DNA from: CBDDEC01 sp965198045 | Lineage (GTDB): Bacteria; Chloroflexota; Dehalococcoidia; UBA2979 | Reading direction: 5' to 3' | Assembly (NCBI GenBank): GCA_965198045.1 | Contig: CBDAOL010000005.1 | Span: forward strand, 62,001 to 126,000 | Length of the DNA stretch: 64,000 bases | Shown here: one piece after another, positions 37,060 to 45,321 of the stretch | How the letters are laid out: each line of letters begins with the position of its first letter | Numbering within the stretch: the stretch's first letter is position 1 | Program-made: the position numbers and the translations under genes | The notes under the pieces: generated by a model | The model's input: only the letters and a program-made list of their open reading frames with translations | What the model was told of the DNA's origin: nothing | Databases searched by the model: none

Positions 37060-37901
37060 GTCGCCTCCGCGTCAACGCTGAAGCCGAACAGCCGGCCCGC
37101 GTTTCGCGCGGACGCGCTGGCGACAGCCTCGGGCGTCTCACCTCGGATCGAGGCCACGAAGCGGGCGGTCTCGATCACGTACGCCGGCTCGTTCCGCGCC
37201 CCGCGATGGGGCGCCGGGGTGAGGTACGGACAGTCGGTTTCGATCAGCATAGCGGAGGCTGGGAGCGTGCGCGCCACCGTCTGACCCCGCTCGTTGTTCT
37301 GGTACGTGACGGTCCCGGGTATCGAGATCAGCAGGCCGAGGTCGATGTAGCGCGAGGCGAGATCGGCGTCACCGGCGAAGCAGTGCATCATCCCGATCTC
37401 GCGCTGCGGACCGAGGTAGCGCCCGACCCGGCTAGCCCACACCTCGATCACCTCGAACGCTTCGAGGTCGGCGGCGCGCGAGTGGATCACGACCGGCAGG
37501 TGGTGTTCGCGAGCGAGGTCGAGCTGCCATTCGAAGGCGATCCGCTGCTGGTCGCGCGGCGAGAGGTCGCGGTAGAAGTCGAGGCCGATCTCGCCGATGG
37601 CCACGAAGTCACCGGAACCCGCGAGGCGTTCGAGGCCCGCGCGTTCCTCCTCGAAGCGCTTCGCCTCGTGTGGGTGGAGGCCGGCCACGGCATGGACGCG
37701 CGGGTCCACGCGTGCCATGTCGAGCGCACGCTCGCTGGTCGCGACGTCCACGCCTACTTCGACGATCGCGGCCAGTCCCGCGGTCCACGCGCGGGCCATC
37801 ATCTCCTCACGGTCGCCGCTGAACTCGCGTGACGAGGTGTGCGCGTGCGCGTCAACGGCGCCGGCGAGAGGTTCAGGATCGGGATGCTTCGATCGTTTCA
37901 C
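37056..37901 (-). CDS. tatD: TatD family metal-dependent hydrolase
   Basis: A 281-residue TIM-barrel amidohydrolase. Metal ligands are seen in DAHAHTSS (HxH), GEIGLDFYRD, VIHSRAA, MHCFAGDADL and ETDCPYLTP. TatD enzymes are 3'-5' DNases/RNases active in DNA repair and turnover. It lies directly downstream of metG, the commonest context for this family, and overlaps the prenyl synthase start by four bases. Confidence 0.93.
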   Translation of the reverse strand: MKRSKHPDPEPLAGAVDAHAHTSSREFSGDREEMMARAWTAGLAAIVEVGVDVATSERALDMARVDPRVHAVAGLHPHEAKRFEEERAGLERLAGSGDFVAIGEIGLDFYRDLSPRDQQRIAFEWQLDLAREHHLPVVIHSRAADLEAFEVIEVWASRVGRYLGPQREIGMMHCFAGDADLASRYIDLGLLISIPGTVTYQNNERGQTVARTLPASAMLIETDCPYLTPAPHRGARNEPAYVIETARFVASIRGETPEAVASASARNAGRLFGFSVDAEAT

Positions 37902-37922
37902 GACACGTCGGCGCGTCGGGCC

Positions 37923-39605
37923 TCACTGCCCGAGGCGCGCCTCCTCCTCGGGAACGATCGAGGCGTCGAGCTTCTTGAACAGCGGGGCGGGCTCCGGAAG
38001 CAGTGTCCCGGGCGTGACCGGCGTGCGCCGCCAGCCAGCGGCTTCGATGTCGTCCTCGTGGCCCAGCATCGCCCACGCTTGAGGGGAGGTGAACGGCAGG
38101 AACGGCTGGAACAACGAGGCGAGGCCGCTGATCACGTTGAGCGCCACGTACAGCGTCTCGGCGGCGTGCCCGCGGTCCTCCTTGACCGCCTGCCATGGCG
38201 CGCGCTCATCGAGGTACTGGTTGGCCGCCTGCGCGACGCCCATCGCATCAGCGATGGCGCGGCGGAGCTCCACCTCGTTCAGGTGGCCAGCCTCGACCTC
38301 GAATGCCTCGTCGACGCGCGCGACCATGGCCTGTGAGGTTGCCGATAGCTCCTCCGGCGGCGTCGGAACGCGGTCGTCGAAGTTGCGCCGAGTGATCGTG
38401 AGCACGCGGTTCACGAGGTTGCCCCAGCGTGCGACGAGCTCGTCGTTGTTGCGCCGCAGGTACTCCTCCCACGTGAAGTCGGAGTCGGACGTCTCCGGCA
38501 TCGTTGCCGTCAGCACGTAGCGCAGGGGGTCGGGGTCGTAGCGCTCGAGGTAGTCGGGCATCCACAGCGCCCAATTGCGGCTCGACGAGGCCTTCGAACC
38601 GGACATGGTCAGGTACTGGTTGGCCGGCACGTCCGAGGGCAAGTTGAGATCGCCGTACCCGAGCAACATGGCCGGCCAGACCACGGTGTGGAACGGCACA
38701 TTGTCCTTGCCGATGAAGTAGACGGTCCGCGCCTCCGGGTCCTGCCACCAGCGCTTCCACGCTTCCGGATCGTCGCCGAGTGTGGCCGCCCACTCCTTGG
38801 TGGCGGAGAGGTAGCCGATCACTGCCTCGAACCAGACGTAGATGCGCTTGTCCTCGTACCCCTCGAGGGGAACCGGGACGCCCCAGGAGATGTCGCGCGT
38901 GATCGCGCGATCGATCAAGCCCCCGCGGAGCATGCCGAGCGTGAAGTTGCGCACAGCTGGACGCCAGTCGGTCTTCGTCTCCATCCACTCGGTCAGCTGC
39001 TCGTCGAACGCGGAGAGCTTCAGGAAGAAGTGCTTAGAGGTGCGCCGCTCCGGCGTCGCATCGGACAGCTTCGAGCGAGGATCGATCAGATCGAGCGCGT
39101 CGAGGGTGGACTGGCAGTTGTCGCACTGGTCTCCGCGGGCCCCGTGATCGCCGCAGATGGGGCAGGTGCCCTCCACATAACGATCAGGCAGGAAGCGCTC
39201 GGCTTTTGGGTCGTAGAGCAGGGTCTGCTCAGCCTCGTACATCAGTTCCTGCTCGATCAGGCGGGTGAAGATGTCCTGCGTGACCTCGCTGTGGTTCTCG
39301 GTGTTCGTCGAGGTGAACAGATCGAACGAGATGCCGAACCGCTCGAACACGTCGAGGAACGACTGGTGGTAGCGCTCGAAGATCGCCTCCGGCGTGGTGC
39401 CCTCATCCTCGGCGCGCACGGTCACCGGGGTGCCGTGCGAGTCGGAGCCGGAGACCATCAGCACGTTCTGGCCGCGCATCCGCTGGAAGCGGGTGAAGAT
39501 GTCGGCAGGCAGGTAGGCGCCGGCGATCTGACCGGCGTGGAGCGGGCCGTTGGCGTACGGCCAGCCAACGGCGACGAGGATGTGTTGCGGCTCAGGATCG
39601 CTCAT
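37923..39605 (-). CDS. metG: Methionyl-tRNA synthetase (altered KMSKS loop)
   Basis: A 560-residue class I synthetase. HIGH-type motif YANGPLHAGQIAG at about 18-30, zinc knuckle CPICGDHGARGDQCDNC at about 148-164, and KDNVPFHTVVWPAML are clear. The KMSKS loop reads MSGSKASSSRNWALW (KASSS at about 338-342), so the second lysine is replaced by serine. A helical anticodon domain follows; the dimerisation domain found in some MetG is absent. The ATG is six to eight bases after TACGAT with no ribosome binding site. Confidence 0.96.
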   Translation of the reverse strand: MSDPEPQHILVAVGWPYANGPLHAGQIAGAYLPADIFTRFQRMRGQNVLMVSGSDSHGTPVTVRAEDEGTTPEAIFERYHQSFLDVFERFGISFDLFTSTNTENHSEVTQDIFTRLIEQELMYEAEQTLLYDPKAERFLPDRYVEGTCPICGDHGARGDQCDNCQSTLDALDLIDPRSKLSDATPERRTSKHFFLKLSAFDEQLTEWMETKTDWRPAVRNFTLGMLRGGLIDRAITRDISWGVPVPLEGYEDKRIYVWFEAVIGYLSATKEWAATLGDDPEAWKRWWQDPEARTVYFIGKDNVPFHTVVWPAMLLGYGDLNLPSDVPANQYLTMSGSKASSSRNWALWMPDYLERYDPDPLRYVLTATMPETSDSDFTWEEYLRRNNDELVARWGNLVNRVLTITRRNFDDRVPTPPEELSATSQAMVARVDEAFEVEAGHLNEVELRRAIADAMGVAQAANQYLDERAPWQAVKEDRGHAAETLYVALNVISGLASLFQPFLPFTSPQAWAMLGHEDDIEAAGWRRTPVTPGTLLPEPAPLFKKLDASIVPEEEARLGQ

Positions 39606-39613
39606 CGAGGGCG

Positions 39614-39619
39614 ATCGTA
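39614..39619 (-). promoter_or_regulatory. -10 box before metG
   Basis: TACGAT on the minus strand ends eight bases upstream of the metG ATG, without a ribosome binding site between, consistent with a leaderless or nearly leaderless mRNA. Confidence 0.45.
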
Positions 39620-39657
39620 TCAGCGATGCCGCTTGCGAACCGTCGGTCCTGAACGCG

Positions 39658-39686
39658 TTGACCGTGTCTCAGTGCGGGGCTAACCT
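39658..39686 (+). promoter_or_regulatory. Promoter of guaB3
   Basis: TTGACC (39658-39663) and TAACCT (39681-39686) are spaced by 17 bases, the best -35/-10 pair in the window. Transcription should start near 39693, well upstream of the gene. Confidence 0.65.
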
Positions 39687-39692
39687 CTCTGG

Positions 39693-39919
39693 AAATCCCC
39701 TTGACCCCTGGCGGGGAATCGATGGTGAGTTTCCTTCAGCGGCCCCCCCACCCACGCGCATCGGGCTCGTACGCCCGGGCTCACGCGCGCGGAACCGACA
39801 GCCCCCTCTCGCGAGGGGGTTCTGCGTATACGGGGTAGCGGCGGCCCCGCCGGGCGATCACACACACGAGCACACACAAGAGCAGCGACACGGGCGACAG
39901 GTCAGAGGTGGGGTGATAC
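39693..39919 (+). other. Long structured leader of guaB3
   Basis: About 225 bases lie between the predicted start of transcription and the GTG of guaB3. The leader contains several GC stems: TCCCC/GGGGA near 39696-39720, CGGGC/GCCCG near 39766-39780, and a strong CCCCCTC-TCGC-GAGGGGG hairpin at 39802-39819 followed by TTCTG. The last resembles an attenuator. No known riboswitch class was recognised. Confidence 0.45.
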
Positions 39920-41116
39920 GTGGTAGCCAGCGACACGCGCACGAAGATCGACGCCAGCGCAGCGACGGTTCAGCCGAAGACTCTCCAGCACGCTTATGGC
40001 TTCGACGATGTGGCCATCGTTCCCGGCGCGGTGACGACGAACCCCGAGCTCGTCGCGCCTGAGTTCCACCTCGGTGATCTCAACTTCAGCATTCCGGTCA
40101 TCGCCTCTGCCATGGACGGCGTCGTCGACCCCAAGTTCGCCATCAAGATGAGCGAGATGGGCGGATTCGGCGTGCTGAACGTCGACGGCCTCTGGACGCG
40201 CTACGAAGACGGCGACGCCATCCTCGAGGAGATCGCGGCAGCGACGATCGAGGAAGCGACGCCCATCATCCAGCGCGTCTACTCGCAGCCGGTGCGGGAC
40301 GATCTCGTGGCCCAGCGCGTCGAGGAGATCAAGGCGAGCGGTGGTATTGCGGCCGTCGCCTGCACGCCGCAGAACACCAAGCGCTTCGCGCCGATCGTCA
40401 AGGAGGCGGGCGTCGATGTGCTCGTCGTCGCCTCGACGGTGACGACGGCGCGCCACATCTCGCGCTCGCTGACCGGTCTCCGCCTCGACGAGCTGGTCGA
40501 GCAGATGGGGCCGGTCCCCGTGCTCGTTGGCAACACCGTCGACTTCCACGCCACGATCGAGCTGATGGAGACGGGCATCCACGGTGTGCTCGTTGGCGTC
40601 GGCCCCGGGGCCGCCTGCACCTCGAGGGAGGTGCTGGGCATCGGCATGCCACAGGTTTCGGCCACGATCGAGACCGCGCACGCACGCGACGTGTACTACG
40701 AGGCGACGGGGCGGTACGTCCCGATTCTCACCGACGGGGGCATTCGTACCGGAGGCGACGTCTCGAAGTCGATCTGCGCCGGCGCAGACGCCGTGATGAT
40801 TGGCTCGCCCTTCGCCTCCACGCTGGGCGCACCCGGCCGAGGGTTCCACTGGGGCATGGCCACCCCGCACGCGGAACTGCCCCGAGGTGTGCGCGTCCAG
40901 GTTGGACAGATGCACAGCGTCGAAACCCTGCTGTTCGGCCCGACATCGAAGACTGACGGCACCGAGAACCTCGTCGGGGCGCTGCGGACGTCGATGTCGA
41001 CGTGCGGCGCGCAGACGATCAAGGAGTTCCACGAGGCGCGGATGATCATTGCGCCGTCGATCAAGACGGAAGGCAAGATCTACCAGATCGCGCAGACCCG
41101 CCCCGCAGGCGTCTAG
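39920..41116 (+). CDS. guaB3: GuaB3 family IMP dehydrogenase-related protein
   Basis: A 398-residue TIM-barrel protein of the IMPDH/GMP reductase family without CBS domains. The catalytic loop reads GVGPGAACTSREVLGIGMPQ, where Cys is the nucleophile, and PILTDGGIRTGGDVSKSICAGADAVMIGSPFA is the phosphate-binding end. This pattern fits GuaB3, common in actinobacteria, cyanobacteria and Chloroflexi. Some GuaB3 members have been reported as GMP reductases, so direction of purine interconversion is uncertain. GTG start after GAGGTGGGG. It shares CTAG with the stop of prmC. Confidence 0.88.
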   Translation: MVASDTRTKIDASAATVQPKTLQHAYGFDDVAIVPGAVTTNPELVAPEFHLGDLNFSIPVIASAMDGVVDPKFAIKMSEMGGFGVLNVDGLWTRYEDGDAILEEIAAATIEEATPIIQRVYSQPVRDDLVAQRVEEIKASGGIAAVACTPQNTKRFAPIVKEAGVDVLVVASTVTTARHISRSLTGLRLDELVEQMGPVPVLVGNTVDFHATIELMETGIHGVLVGVGPGAACTSREVLGIGMPQVSATIETAHARDVYYEATGRYVPILTDGGIRTGGDVSKSICAGADAVMIGSPFASTLGAPGRGFHWGMATPHAELPRGVRVQVGQMHSVETLLFGPTSKTDGTENLVGALRTSMSTCGAQTIKEFHEARMIIAPSIKTEGKIYQIAQTRPAGV

Positions 41117-42024
41117 CCTCCGGCCGCCGCCTCGGCGTAGCCGAAACGCGCCTCGACGACCCTGCGGACTCCCCGCAGATCGCGGTGGGTGGTCACCTCG
41201 ATTCTTGGCGCGGCGTCGAGGGCTCCGCGCAAGCGTTCCGCCACGAAACCGGCCTGGCCCGCGCCGACCTCGAGCAGCACCGCGCCGCTGTCCTCAGCAA
41301 GGTGGCCGGGCAACTGTCCGAGGAGCCGCTCGATCAGTTCCCTGCCGGTTGCGCCGCCCTCCACCGCATCGCGTGGCTCGTGCTCGCGGATCGCGGGCGG
41401 CAGCACCTCGAACTCCTCGGTCGGCACGTAAGGCAGGTTCGATACGAGCACGTCGATCGGCTCGGCGAGTGGCTCGAGCAGGTCACCGGCGAGCAGCACG
41501 AGGCGGTCAGCGAGGCCGAGAGTGCGCATGTTGCGGCCGGCCCATTGGAGCGCCGCCGTCGACACGTCTGTCGCGAAGATCTTCGCGTTCGGCATGTGCC
41601 GGCCGATGGCGCACGCGATCGCGCCCGAGCCGGTACCGATATCGGCGACCCGCACGAGGCGTGCGGAGCGGGGGTGTCCCGCGATCGCTTCGAGTGCCGC
41701 CTCGACGAGTGTCTCGGTCTCCGGTCGTGGCACCAGCGCGCCCTCGCCGACCGCGAGCGTGAGCCCGTAGAACTCGCGGTGCCCCAGGATGTAGGCGAGC
41801 GGCTCGTGGGCAACGCGGCGCGCCAGCAGCGTCTCGAAGGCCTCGACGTTCCGGGCCGGCTCTGGGCCAGCGGCGATGACCGCGGTGCGCTCGAGGTCTG
41901 TTGCTGCGCCGTAGAGCAGCTCCGCCTGCAGGCGCGCGTCGTCCACATCCTCGGCGGCCTGGGCGGCGAGTAGGCGCGCTTCCGCTTCGTGCACGAGCTC
42001 GCGGACCGTCGAGGGCTCGCTCAT
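41113..42024 (-). CDS. prmC: Release factor glutamine methyltransferase PrmC (HemK)
   Basis: A 303-residue SAM methyltransferase. N-terminal helical domain (about 1-85) with YILGHREFYG, then motif I VADIGTGSGAIACAIG. The catalytic motif NPPY appears as SNLPYVP, a variant. It methylates the GGQ glutamine of release factors, and prfA is encoded two genes upstream in the same minus-strand run. Start overlaps the stop of the preceding rRNA methyltransferase by four bases. Confidence 0.92.
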   Translation of the reverse strand: MSEPSTVRELVHEAEARLLAAQAAEDVDDARLQAELLYGAATDLERTAVIAAGPEPARNVEAFETLLARRVAHEPLAYILGHREFYGLTLAVGEGALVPRPETETLVEAALEAIAGHPRSARLVRVADIGTGSGAIACAIGRHMPNAKIFATDVSTAALQWAGRNMRTLGLADRLVLLAGDLLEPLAEPIDVLVSNLPYVPTEEFEVLPPAIREHEPRDAVEGGATGRELIERLLGQLPGHLAEDSGAVLLEVGAGQAGFVAERLRGALDAAPRIEVTTHRDLRGVRRVVEARFGYAEAAAGG

Positions 42025-42821
42025 CCTTCGCGCCGCGCGGCGAGGTCGTAGAGCAGCACGGAGGCGGCAGCGGCGAGGTTCAGCGAGTCGGCGCGCCCGC
42101 GCATCGGCAGCGCGACGATCTCGTCACAGGCGGCGAGTTGTGCGTCGCTCAAGCCCGAGCGCTCCGTTCCGAAGAGCAGCGCCGCGCGTTCACCGTAGTC
42201 GGCGCTGCGGTAGTCGGCAGCGCCGCCGTCCGACGTGCCGATGAGCCGGATCTCGCGCTCGGCAGTCCAGGCGGCGAACGCCTCGAATGTGGCGCGCGCC
42301 ATACGCCGCGAGAACAGCGAGCCCATCGAGGCTCGGATCGCGGTCGGGTGGTACGGATCGGTGCTGTCATCGAGCAGCACGAGATCGGTGATCCCGGCGC
42401 CGTCGGCGCTTCGCAGGATCGTGCCCAGGTTGCCGGGGTCGCGCACCTCGGCGAGCGCCACGACATCCGCCGTGCCGAACTCGGTGTCGTCGAGGCCGCT
42501 CCAACGCTGTCCGATGACGGCGCAGAGTCCGACGGACTGGTCGCGGCCGGAGAGCGTGGCGAGCACCTTCGGGGCAACCGGCAACACCTCGATGCCCCGG
42601 GACTCGGCGTCGGAGACGAGCTGGAGGCCGAACTCGCTCGTCAGCTGGTCCGGAGCGAAGACGAGACAGCGCACGTCCGCGTCGAGCTGGATTGCCTCGC
42701 CTACCTGGCGGATGCCCTCGACGAGCGCGAGACCGCTGGTGCGACGCTGCTTGAGCCTTCGCAGCCCGCGGATCGACCGAATTCGGGTGTTCGCCGTGCT
42801 GGTGATGGTGGCGCGCACCAC
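42021..42821 (-). CDS. TrmH/SpoU family RNA 2'-O-methyltransferase
   Basis: A 266-residue protein: an N-terminal SpoU substrate-binding region (GLALVEGIRQVGEAI) and the knotted SPOUT methyltransferase domain with the three motifs LAEVRDPGNLGTILRSADGAG, LLFGTERSGLS and ALPMRGRADSLNLAAAASVLLYD. It should methylate a ribose in 23S rRNA or a tRNA; the precise site is unknown. Start is a tandem GTG 16 bases after the prfA stop. Confidence 0.9.
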   Translation of the reverse strand: MVRATITSTANTRIRSIRGLRRLKQRRTSGLALVEGIRQVGEAIQLDADVRCLVFAPDQLTSEFGLQLVSDAESRGIEVLPVAPKVLATLSGRDQSVGLCAVIGQRWSGLDDTEFGTADVVALAEVRDPGNLGTILRSADGAGITDLVLLDDSTDPYHPTAIRASMGSLFSRRMARATFEAFAAWTAEREIRLIGTSDGGAADYRSADYGERAALLFGTERSGLSDAQLAACDEIVALPMRGRADSLNLAAAASVLLYDLAARREG

Positions 42822-42837
42822 AGCGTCCGAGGCGCGC

Positions 42838-43902
42838 TCAGGCGGTGGCGGCGAGCTGGCGCGCCTGATGTTCGGCGCTCACCGCGTCGATCAGCGGCTC
42901 CAGCTCACCATCGAGGACGCGCGGCAGACCGTGCACGGTCAGCCCGATGCGGTGATCGGTGATGCGGTCCTGCGGGAAGTTGTACGTCCTGATCTTCTCT
43001 GAGCGGTCCCCGCTGCCTACCTGTGCGCGGCGGGCGTCCGCCTCCTCGCGGTCGGCGCGCTCCCGCTCCACCTCGTACAGCCGGGCGCGGAGGACGGCCT
43101 CGGCCTTCGCGCGGTTCTTCGCCTGCGAGCGCTCGTCCTGGCACTGCACGACGATGCCGGAGGGCTCGTGCGTCATGCGCACCGCTGTGGCGACCTTGTT
43201 GACGTTCTGACCACCCGCGCCGCCGGAGTGGAAGATGTCGATGCGCACGTCGTTCCAGTCGATGTCGACATCGACCTCGTCCGCCTCGGGCATCACCGCG
43301 ACGGTGGCGGTCGAGGTGTGGATGCGGCCTTGCGACTCCGTGTCCGGCACGCGCTGGACGCGGTGCACGCCGGACTCGAACTTGAGCTTCGAGTACGCGC
43401 CCTCCCCGTTCACTTCGAAGGTGATCTCGCGGTATCCGCCAGCACCAGACGCCGAGGTATTGAGCACGCCGGTCTTCCAGTTCTGCCGCTCCGCGTAGCG
43501 CTGGTACATGCGGAACAGATCGGCGGCGAAGAGCCCGGCCTCCTCGCCACCAGCGCCCGAGCGGATCTCGACGATGACGTTCTTCTCGTCCGCCGGGTCC
43601 TTCGGCAGCAGGGCCACACGGAGCGCCTCCTCGAGGGCTTCGAGTTCCGGGACCAGGCGCTGCTCCTCTTCGCGCCCGAGATCGCGCATCTCCTCGTCCT
43701 CATCGCGCAGCAGCGCGCGCGCCTCCTCGAGCGCCGCCTCGGTCCCACGGAAGCTGTGGAACAGCTCGACGACGCCCTCGAGGTGGCTGCGTTCGCGGTT
43801 GAGCTCCTGGACACGTCGATAGTCGCCCGCGATCTCGGGATCCGCGAGCAACGCCGTCAACTCGGCGAAGCGAGCCTCGATTTCTGCCAGCCGTTCAAGC
43901 AT
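42838..43902 (-). CDS. prfA: Peptide chain release factor 1
   Basis: A 354-residue class I release factor. The GGQ loop is SGGAGGQNVNKV, and the N-terminal coiled helices (about 1-100) and VQRVPDTESQGRIHTSTATVAV are typical of RF1, which reads UAA and UAG. The order prfA, RNA methyltransferase, prmC puts the factor and its modifying enzyme in one unit. TAGACT ends six bases before the ATG with no ribosome binding site. Confidence 0.95.
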   Translation of the reverse strand: MLERLAEIEARFAELTALLADPEIAGDYRRVQELNRERSHLEGVVELFHSFRGTEAALEEARALLRDEDEEMRDLGREEEQRLVPELEALEEALRVALLPKDPADEKNVIVEIRSGAGGEEAGLFAADLFRMYQRYAERQNWKTGVLNTSASGAGGYREITFEVNGEGAYSKLKFESGVHRVQRVPDTESQGRIHTSTATVAVMPEADEVDVDIDWNDVRIDIFHSGGAGGQNVNKVATAVRMTHEPSGIVVQCQDERSQAKNRAKAEAVLRARLYEVERERADREEADARRAQVGSGDRSEKIRTYNFPQDRITDHRIGLTVHGLPRVLDGELEPLIDAVSAEHQARQLAATA

Positions 43903-43908
43903 GAATCC

Positions 43909-43914
43909 AGTCTA
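43909..43914 (-). promoter_or_regulatory. -10 box with leaderless spacing before prfA
   Basis: On the minus strand TAGACT is followed by GGATTC and then the prfA ATG, giving the same six-base spacing as recR, hisS and the GNAT gene. Confidence 0.6.
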
Positions 43915-43951
43915 CGACGCCGGTTCGGCAGGATCCGTCGGAGCCCGCGCG

Positions 43952-45229
43952 TCAGGCCGAGGGCGGCAAGGCTGCTGCAATGGCGGCCGCGACGCCGTCG
44001 AGGGGCACCGCTCGTTGTTCGCCGTCAGCGGTGAGTGGCTTCAGCTGCACCTCGCCCGCCGCGACCTCGGCGTTACCGACGATGACGGCGAACGCCGCGC
44101 CGGAGCGGTCGGCGCTCCGCAGCTGCGCGCGCATCGAGCGACCGGGCGTGCCGTTGCGGACGGCCAGCCCGGCGTCGCGCAGCTGACGCGCGACCTGCAT
44201 AGCCGCGCCTGGTCCCGCCTCGCCGAGAGGCACAGTGACGGCGGCGAGCGGTGGTTCCTCGCCCGCGTCCAGTCCGGCGTCGCGCATATTCATCGCGATG
44301 CGCTCGATGCCGGTGGCGAAGCCGACGCCGGCGGTCGGCGGGCCGCCGAGGAGTTCGACCAGCCCGTCGTAGCGCCCGCCCGCGCCCACGGTCGTTTGGG
44401 AACCTTCGTCTTGCGGCTCGAACTCCCAGACGGTGCGGGCGTAATAGTCGAGACCGCGCACGATCTTCGGATCGACCTCGTAGGGCTGCCCGAGGCCATC
44501 GAGGTAGGCGCGAACCTCCTCGAAGTGCTCCAGGTCCGATGGCGTGAGGTGGTCGAGGATGCTCGGAGCATCTGCGATCGCCTCGGCGTCGGCCGCTTCC
44601 TTCGAGTCGAGGATGCGCAGCACGTTGGTCTCCAGGCGTCGCTGCGAGTCCGGAGATAGGGCGTCGCGATGCCCGGCGAAGTGCTCCGCCAGGACCTCGA
44701 CATAACGCTGCCGTGTCTCGGCGGTGCCGATCGAGTTGATGCGCAACACGAGGTCGTCAAGGCCGAGCTCGCGGTAGAGCGAGGCCTGGAGGTCAATGAC
44801 CTCGGCGTCCGCCGCAGAGGACTCGTCCCCGATGCACTCGACGCCGAACTGCCAGAGCTGCCGATAACGGCCGGCCTGCGGGCGGTCGTAGCGGAAGTAC
44901 GGGCCGAAGTAGAAGAGCCGCACCGGCTGCGGGCGGCTGGCCATGCCGTGTTCGAGGTAGGCGCGCGCCACGGAGGCGGTGCCTTCCGGACGCAAAGCGA
45001 GACGATCTCCGCCGCGGTCGTCGAAGAGATAGACCTCCTTGGTCACGATGTCGGAGTCGTCGCCCACGGTGCGCAGGAAGACATCCGCGTCCTCGACGAT
45101 CGGTGTCTGGATCAGCTGGTAGTCGAAGCGCCGGGCGACGCTTTCGGCGACGTCGCGGATGCGACGCCATAGGGCGGCATCCTCCGGGAGGGTGTCGTGC
45201 ATGCCTCGTGGCGCCTGCAGATCGGCCAT
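43952..45229 (-). CDS. hisS: Histidyl-tRNA synthetase
   Basis: A 425-residue class II synthetase. Present: ALRPEGTASVARAYLEH (motif 2), the histidine-binding GLDYYARTVWEF, GAGGRYDGLVELLGG (motif 3 region), and a C-terminal anticodon domain. ATG 45229 begins MADLQAPRGMHD, the normal start for the family; longer in-frame extensions are not homologous. TATGGT lies six bases upstream. The gene is divergent from relA/spoT. Confidence 0.96.
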   Translation of the reverse strand: MADLQAPRGMHDTLPEDAALWRRIRDVAESVARRFDYQLIQTPIVEDADVFLRTVGDDSDIVTKEVYLFDDRGGDRLALRPEGTASVARAYLEHGMASRPQPVRLFYFGPYFRYDRPQAGRYRQLWQFGVECIGDESSAADAEVIDLQASLYRELGLDDLVLRINSIGTAETRQRYVEVLAEHFAGHRDALSPDSQRRLETNVLRILDSKEAADAEAIADAPSILDHLTPSDLEHFEEVRAYLDGLGQPYEVDPKIVRGLDYYARTVWEFEPQDEGSQTTVGAGGRYDGLVELLGGPPTAGVGFATGIERIAMNMRDAGLDAGEEPPLAAVTVPLGEAGPGAAMQVARQLRDAGLAVRNGTPGRSMRAQLRSADRSGAAFAVIVGNAEVAAGEVQLKPLTADGEQRAVPLDGVAAAIAAALPPSA

Positions 45230-45235
45230 GTCGTC

Positions 45236-45241
45236 ACCATA
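45236..45241 (-). promoter_or_regulatory. -10 box with leaderless spacing before hisS
   Basis: TATGGT on the minus strand is followed by GACGAC and then the hisS ATG, a six-base spacer and no ribosome binding site. Confidence 0.55.
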
Positions 45242-45292
45242 CGGTCGCCCTGATCGGCGGGCAATCGAGGCGAGGAGCCGCGGTCTCCGTGC

Positions 45293-45298
45293 TAGAGT
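45293..45298 (+). promoter_or_regulatory. Probable -10 box of the relA/spoT homologue
   Basis: TAGAGT is 23 bases before the ATG at 45322, allowing a short leader with a GGGACGAG-type site. Confidence 0.35.
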
Positions 45299-45321
45299 CG
45301 AATACACACGGGACGAGACAT

